Assembly (NCBI GenBank): GCA_016706225.1
Contig: JADJKB010000025.1
Location: 806,001-870,000 of the forward strand
Direction: 5' to 3'
DNA from: Myxococcales bacterium
GTDB lineage: Bacteria; Myxococcota_A; Polyangia; Polyangiales; Polyangiaceae
DNA: 64,000 nucleotides
Of the stretch, positions 59,553 to 64,000 are shown piece by piece. The notes under the pieces are model-generated. The model was not told the origin of the DNA. It made no database searches and saw only the letters and a list, made by a program, of their open reading frames with translations. Every line of letters begins with the position of its first letter. Positions within the stretch are counted from its first letter, which is position 1. Both the position numbers and the translations under genes were made by a program.

Positions 59553-62219
59553 CTACTCGAAGAACACCGGATTCGAAGCCGCAAACGGCATCTTCCCCGA
59601 CAGCGGGTCCATGTCCTTCTCGCCCTTCGCGTGAAAGACCACGTAGTTGCGCTTCTTGCTCGGGTCGAGCGTCACGGTCACGGGGTTCACGAACTTCTTC
59701 CCAGGTCCCGCTCCGAGCGGAGCCAAGGGCTCGGTCTTCTGCGTCACGCCGTTGACGAAGATCTCGAGCTCGGTCGCATCGACGAAGCTCGCCGTCTGGA
59801 CCGTCACCGTGAAGTCCGCGGTCGCGGGGATGCCGGCCACCGTCGAGCCAGGCTTCACGCCGCCGGGGCCCTCGACGGTCATGAACAGCCCGCCACTCAC
59901 CGTGGCCACACCCTTCGCCAGCACGTCCCGCACCGCGTTCGCGCTGAGCTTCGTCGGATCGTCGTGCCCGAAGTACAAACACGTGCGCGGGTACCCGGGA
60001 GCCTTCGTGCGAATGTGATGCGTGTCGCTCGACCCGACGCCCCACATGGTGTGGCCGGCGTTCAGCAAACCGAACCAGTCCCGCACCGACGACGAGCGGC
60101 TCTCTTCGAAGCTGTCCCCGCTCCAGACCTCCACCGCGTCGAAGTCGGTGCTCCAGATCTCCTTCTGTTTTCCGACGGCGGTCACGTCGTCGAAGGCGGC
60201 CTGATCGAAGTAGGACGTGAAGGCCCCCTGACTCGGGTGATTGACGATCAGCACCGGGTTCTCGGGTCGGCCCTGCACGTCCGCGAACATCTCCGGGGGC
60301 TTCTTACCGGTCCACTCGATGGCGCCGTTGTTCACCTCGTCGGGTTTGGGAAACAGCGGCACCACGCCGAAGTGGCCCCAGGTGAAGGTGGTGAGCTCCT
60401 CGCTCGGCATGCCGAAGGCCCAGTCTTTCAGCCCCAGTTTCTCCACGATGGGTTGAAAGTCGATCACCCACTCGTGCTCGCTCGAGACGGGAATTTCCAG
60501 GCCATCCGTGACGGCGCTCATGACCTTGTCGTTCACGGGATCGTTCGAGTCCGCGCTGAACCACGAGTGGATGTGGAAGTCGGCGCACATCCAGCCGGTC
60601 GAGTCCACGCTGTGCTCGAGATCGGCCACCACCTCGGCGGTCTGCCCCGCCGCCACGTTGACGGTCGTATCCAGGAGCTCCCACTCCCAGCCGCGCGTGA
60701 CGACGACGCGATGTTCACCGGGCGGCACCCGCAGGGTCGCTTCGCCGCTGATGGCGCGTTCCACGAGCAAGCGCCCGTTCGCTTCCCCTTCGACGCCGAA
60801 CGCGGGCGGCGCACCGGCCACGGCCACCTTGGGGATGATCTGCACCCGCACCGGCAGCGCCTTGCCGCTGGTCTTGTCCTTGGCGGTGACGTGGATGGTG
60901 CCATGCGGCGCCAACGTCAGATCTTGACTGCTCGCATCCCCCGCGACGCTGACCTCTTTGGTCAGCGCATACCCCGTCTTCTGCGCGACGAGCTTCACCG
61001 CCAGCCCCGGATCGGTGTGCAGCGTGTATTTGCCGCTCGCGTCGCTGCGGGTGCGGCTCACGTACGCGCCCGCGTCGTCGAGCGCGTGCACGTAAGCCCC
61101 CTCGACCGGAGAGCCGTCGCCATCTTTGACGACGCCCGTCAGGCTGCGACTCGGCAGGCCATCGGCGACGCGCACGGCTTCGCGCGCCCCGTCCAGATCC
61201 GGTCCGCCGGGGATGACCTCGGCGTAGTCGTGCCAGGTAGACTTGCAGGCTTCCGCGACGAAACCGGGGCCCAGCGAGTAAACGAAGCCCTTGATGTCGG
61301 CGCCGATCTCCAGCTTCGTGCTGCCCGGCACGCGCCACGCAAAGGACGAGAAGTCCGTGACGAACCCTGCGAACGCGACCTTGCCGCCGCCGGACTCGAA
61401 GCCTCGCTCCGCGGTGACGAACTGATTCAGGTTGCTCTGGAAGAACCCGTGCATCTCGTCGGAGAACTTCTCGGTGGAGGTGGCGATGGGCTCTTCGGTC
61501 GGGTTCTTCATGCCGATGCGGATCAAGAGCTTGTCGCTGCCCGGCTCGAGCACGTACTCGTAGGCGGCCATCTGGTCGTAGCGACGAGGGAAGAGCGCGC
61601 CCAGCGAGCCGTCCAGGAACGGGATGGGCTTCAGCTGCCCCGCGACGCGCACGATGGCGGCTTTGCCATCCGAGCCGTCGTTGATGACACTCACGCTGTC
61701 CGGGTCGACCATGGACGTGCTGAGCGCCATCAGCGTCTCGACGTAATACGAGTTGCCGACTGGCCGCCCGTCGTCGCCCACGCGGTCGATGGCCAGCAGC
61801 TCGCCGCCGAAGCGCGCGTACCCGTCCGACAGTCCCTTGTCCTCGACGTAAGCGGAGATGCGCTCGTTCGCGAGCACGAAGTCCCCCACACGAACCCGCT
61901 GGCGCCCGTGAGCCGGCTGAACGACCTGCGCCTCGCTGGTGATGCGGCCGGCGCGTGCTTGTGAAGCGGCCTTGGCCCCGAAGGGATCGGCGTGACCGGT
62001 CGGGTCGCCGGCGGTGAAACCTTCGCCTTCCTTCGGGCAAGCCTCGGGTTTCTTGCCTCCACCGCCGCCGCCGCCATCCGAGCCGCAGGCGACGGCGAGA
62101 AGGGGGGCCAGGCCAAGGAGCGCGAGGGGGGCGGGGGGCGAGATTGCGGGGGCGCATCGGGGGGAGGATAGCAGGTGGATTCGAGCTGGCCGTTGAGGGA
62201 GGTCAACCTCGTGGCACAT
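59553..62219 (-). CDS. Large PHP-domain lipoprotein (CehA/McbA-like metallohydrolase)
   Basis: This protein of about 888 residues has a signal with lipobox LAVAC, a Gly linker, a large beta-rich N-terminal region and a carboxypeptidase-regulatory-like domain (SLTGVVKDGDGSPVEGAYVH, near 325). The PHP metal site follows: ADFHIHSWFSADS near 545, VSSEHEWVIDF, LIVNHPSQG and GVGSSDTHH. CehA/McbA-type PHP enzymes hydrolyse esters or carbamates; the substrate here is unknown. ATG 62219 gives the lipoprotein signal after a basic n-region. Its gene is between the dehydrogenase and carA. Confidence 0.8.
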   Translation of the reverse strand: MCHEVDLPQRPARIHLLSSPRCAPAISPPAPLALLGLAPLLAVACGSDGGGGGGGKKPEACPKEGEGFTAGDPTGHADPFGAKAASQARAGRITSEAQVVQPAHGRQRVRVGDFVLANERISAYVEDKGLSDGYARFGGELLAIDRVGDDGRPVGNSYYVETLMALSTSMVDPDSVSVINDGSDGKAAIVRVAGQLKPIPFLDGSLGALFPRRYDQMAAYEYVLEPGSDKLLIRIGMKNPTEEPIATSTEKFSDEMHGFFQSNLNQFVTAERGFESGGGKVAFAGFVTDFSSFAWRVPGSTKLEIGADIKGFVYSLGPGFVAEACKSTWHDYAEVIPGGPDLDGAREAVRVADGLPSRSLTGVVKDGDGSPVEGAYVHALDDAGAYVSRTRSDASGKYTLHTDPGLAVKLVAQKTGYALTKEVSVAGDASSQDLTLAPHGTIHVTAKDKTSGKALPVRVQIIPKVAVAGAPPAFGVEGEANGRLLVERAISGEATLRVPPGEHRVVVTRGWEWELLDTTVNVAAGQTAEVVADLEHSVDSTGWMCADFHIHSWFSADSNDPVNDKVMSAVTDGLEIPVSSEHEWVIDFQPIVEKLGLKDWAFGMPSEELTTFTWGHFGVVPLFPKPDEVNNGAIEWTGKKPPEMFADVQGRPENPVLIVNHPSQGAFTSYFDQAAFDDVTAVGKQKEIWSTDFDAVEVWSGDSFEESRSSSVRDWFGLLNAGHTMWGVGSSDTHHIRTKAPGYPRTCLYFGHDDPTKLSANAVRDVLAKGVATVSGGLFMTVEGPGGVKPGSTVAGIPATADFTVTVQTASFVDATELEIFVNGVTQKTEPLAPLGAGPGKKFVNPVTVTLDPSKKRNYVVFHAKGEKDMDPLSGKMPFAASNPVFFE

Positions 62220-62581
62220 TCGAACGCGGTGGACCGCGGGGCAATCGGTAAACCTGGCGGCTCCCCGGGAAAGGATGCTGCGCTCGTGGAAGGTTTGAGC
62301 GACATTGTCGCGGCGGCCTGTCGCGGAGTCGACGGACTCCAGGCCGCGATCGTGTTCGGTAGCGCGCTCACCAGCGACACGCCGGGCGACGTGATCCGGC
62401 GCTGGTCTGGCGCGAGGCGCTGACCGCAGGGGAGCAGCTGGAGGCTCGCCAACGCGATCGCGGGAGGGAATTCCCGGGTGGTCGGGCGCAGGATCGCGAA
62501 GCGGGTCGAACGTCAGCGCGTGCCGGGGCATCAGTAGACCTGGCGGTTCTGCCCGGATTCGGATAGCCCTCTGCCCGCGAA
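62220..62581. other. 362-bp divergent intergenic region before carA
   Basis: It separates the PHP lipoprotein gene (minus) from carA (plus) and must carry both promoters. A small plus-strand frame here contains QAAIVFGSALTSDTPGD, faintly like the GS motif of nucleotidyltransferases, but it stops soon and is not credible as a gene. A GGGAATTCCC palindrome is at 62466-62475. No leader peptide or pyrimidine attenuator was recognised. Confidence 0.45.
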
Positions 62582-63673
62582 ATGAAGCTGCTGCTCGAAG
62601 ACGGAACCGAGCTCGAGGGCTCGTCCTTTGGCGCGGACCGCGCCGTCGCTGGCGAGGTCGTGTTCTCCACCGCGATGACTGGCTACGTCGAGACGCTCAC
62701 CGATCCGAGCTTCCGCGGGCAGATCTTGCTGCTCACGTACCCGCTTCAGGGCAACTACGGCGTCCCCGCGCCCCGCGCTGCCGACTCCCTCGAACGCCCG
62801 TTCGAGTCGTCGCACATCCAGGTCCAAGGCCTCGTCGTGCAGAGCTACGTCTCGACGCCGAGCCACGCCACCGCCGCGCGCTCCTTGGGCCAGTGGTTGG
62901 TCGACGAGGACGTGCCCGGCATCACCGGCATCGATACGCGCGCGCTGACCCAGAAGCTGCGCGAGCACGGCACGCTCAAAGGTTGGCTGCTGCCGAATGG
63001 CGCGACCCAAGACCACGCCCATGCCATCGACATGCAGGCCGATCTCTTCCGCCTGGTCGCGCCCAAGGAGCCGATCCGCTACGCCGGCCCCGCAGACGGG
63101 CCAGAGGTTCTCCTCATCGACGTAGGCGCCAAGGACAACATCGTGCGCTCGCTGCTCGAGCACGGCGCGAGCGTCACGCGGGCGCCGTGGCACGCCGACC
63201 TCGCGAAGCTTGCCCAACGCGCCGATGGCGTTCTGCTCGGCAACGGCCCCGGAGATCCCAAACACCTCGGCTCCCTCATCGAACAGGTGCGCGCTCTGCT
63301 CGCGCGCGGCAACCTCCCGATCTTCGGAGTGTGTCTGGGCAATCAGATCCTCGCGCTCGCAGCGGGCGGGGACACGTACAAGCTGCCGTACGGTCATCGC
63401 GGCGTGAACCAATCCGTCCAAGATCTCGGTTCGCGTCGCTGTTTCGTGACCAGTCAGAATCACGGTTACGCGGTGAGCGACAAGTCGCTGCCGCGGGACT
63501 TCGAACCCTGGTTCGTCAACCTCAACGACGGCACGAACGAGGGCATTCGCGCCCGATTCAAGCCGCATTTCAGCGTGCAGTTCCATCCCGAGGCCGCCCC
63601 CGGCCCAAAGGACACCGGCTTTCTCTTCGACGAGTTCTTACGCCTGGCGTCCAGCCAGCGGAGCGTTCGATGA
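62582..63673 (+). CDS. carA: Carbamoyl-phosphate synthase small subunit
   Basis: The 363-residue glutaminase subunit releases ammonia for carbamoyl-phosphate made by CarB. It has FSTAMTGYVETLTDPSF, TYPLQGNYGVP, GITGIDTRALTQKLREHG, nucleophile Cys251 (FGVCLGNQI) and the His-Glu pair in VQFHPEAAPGP. The GNYGVP and FESSHIQVQGLVVQSY blocks resemble the eukaryotic CAD-type branch. Its stop overlaps the carB ATG (ATGA). Confidence 0.95.
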   Translation: MKLLLEDGTELEGSSFGADRAVAGEVVFSTAMTGYVETLTDPSFRGQILLLTYPLQGNYGVPAPRAADSLERPFESSHIQVQGLVVQSYVSTPSHATAARSLGQWLVDEDVPGITGIDTRALTQKLREHGTLKGWLLPNGATQDHAHAIDMQADLFRLVAPKEPIRYAGPADGPEVLLIDVGAKDNIVRSLLEHGASVTRAPWHADLAKLAQRADGVLLGNGPGDPKHLGSLIEQVRALLARGNLPIFGVCLGNQILALAAGGDTYKLPYGHRGVNQSVQDLGSRRCFVTSQNHGYAVSDKSLPRDFEPWFVNLNDGTNEGIRARFKPHFSVQFHPEAAPGPKDTGFLFDEFLRLASSQRSVR

Positions 63674-64000
63674 CACCGCCCCGTCCAGGTGAACGAGTAC
63701 GTCGAGTGCTCGTGCTCGGCTCCGGTGCGCTCCAGATCGGGCAGGCGGGCGAGTTCGACTACTCGGGGTCACAAGCCATCAAAGCACTGCGTGAGGAGAA
63801 CGTGTTCACGGTGCTGGTGAACCCCAACATCGCGACCATCCAGACGAGCGAGGGGCTCGCCGACCGTGTCTACCTGGTCGCGGTCACGCCAGAAAATGTC
63901 GAGCGCGTGCTCGAGCAAGAGAAGTGCGAAGCCATCTTGCTCAGCTTCGGCGGCCAGACCGCGCTCAACGCAGGCCTCGAGCTCGAACGGAACGGCGCCC
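63670..64000 (+). CDS. carB: Carbamoyl-phosphate synthase large subunit, N-terminal part (cut by window edge)
   Basis: The visible 110 residues begin MTPPRPGERVRRVLVLGSGA and carry LQIGQAGEFDYSGSQAIKAL, VNPNIATIQTSEGLAD and LLSFGGQTALNAGLELE, the start of the first carboxyphosphate domain. Most bacterial CarB have GQACEFDYSG here; GQAGEFDYSG is the eukaryotic CPSII form as I remember it. It overlaps carA by four bases. Confidence 0.93.
   Translation, partial: MTPPRPGERVRRVLVLGSGALQIGQAGEFDYSGSQAIKALREENVFTVLVNPNIATIQTSEGLADRVYLVAVTPENVERVLEQEKCEAILLSFGGQTALNAGLELERNGA

Noticed and set aside
59289..61964. Long open frame (about 890 codons) antisense to the PHP lipoprotein
   Set aside because: It mirrors a well-supported gene, has Arg/His/Leu-rich composition typical of antisense frames in GC-rich DNA, and shows no domain.
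62175..62423. Small nucleotidyltransferase-like gene upstream of carA
   Set aside because: Only a short IVFGS-like patch is seen. The acidic DxD is missing and the frame ends after about 80 codons.

Overview
The window is very GC-rich, densely coding DNA that looks like a chromosome segment of a myxobacterium (Myxococcota, most like the Polyangia). The signs are two eukaryotic-type Ser/Thr kinases (one with the HRDVSPGN variant of the catalytic loop and a DUF4388-like tail), many lipoproteins of unknown function, Lys/Ala/Pro-rich histone-H1-like protein tails, long antisense open frames typical of third-position GC bias, and many 4-bp ATGA/GTGA gene overlaps. No rRNA, tRNA, CRISPR array, insertion sequence or prophage was found. 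This placement is inferred from gene content, not from a phylogeny.

Layout. 1-10.9 kb: the 5' part of gltB, several lipoproteins and secreted proteins, an LptD-like protein, a response-regulator diguanylate cyclase and a TolC-family protein. 11-14.3 kb: a large protein with an inactive-looking Fic domain, methionine aminopeptidase and small envelope proteins. 15.2-18.7 kb: a NifU-like protein, the rpsP-khpA-rimM-trmD-SPOUT methyltransferase operon, and a convergent TrmN6-like methyltransferase. 18.7-24.5 kb: a large lipoprotein, a TPR protein, a lipid A acyltransferase, a DUF72-like protein with a poly-Asp tail, a degenerate gamma-glutamyltransferase-like protein, and rpmB. 24.5-30.9 kb: a membrane protein, an N-formylglutamate amidohydrolase, a XerC/D recombinase, trpC-trpD-trpG, a PilZ protein and an alpha/beta hydrolase. 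31-38 kb: an anchored coiled-coil protein, a CorC/HlyC-type CBS protein, a FliK/SctP-like orphan, and the SDR-plsC-truB operon. 38-48.6 kb: two Ser/Thr kinases, gatC-gatA-GNAT-lipoprotein, a DUF4190-like protein, and rpsB-tsf.

48.6-58 kb is the accessory part. It holds a G-rich tract with a run of 19 G, a 12 x 26 bp minisatellite, a dTDP-rhamnose cluster (rmlA, an NRS/ER-like epimerase-reductase, rmlB), an HNH nuclease with two internal repeat arrays, an MntA-HepT toxin-antitoxin pair, a frameshifted sulfatase and a DUF4143 ATPase remnant. In the rhamnose cluster the rmlD-like/rmlB junction has been copied into two extra 25-codon reading frames that chain together by ATGA overlaps. 58-64 kb: a nucleotide-sugar dehydrogenase, a large PHP-domain lipoprotein, and carA with the start of carB.

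How the genes work together. Translation and tRNA/rRNA maturation are heavily represented (rpsP, rimM, trmD, rpmB, truB, gatCA, rpsB, tsf, map). Amino-acid and pyrimidine synthesis contribute gltB, trpGDC and carAB. Envelope building contributes the LptD-like protein, the lipid A acyltransferase, plsC, the rml genes and the nucleotide-sugar dehydrogenase. Signalling runs through c-di-GMP (GGDEF and PilZ proteins) and Ser/Thr kinases.
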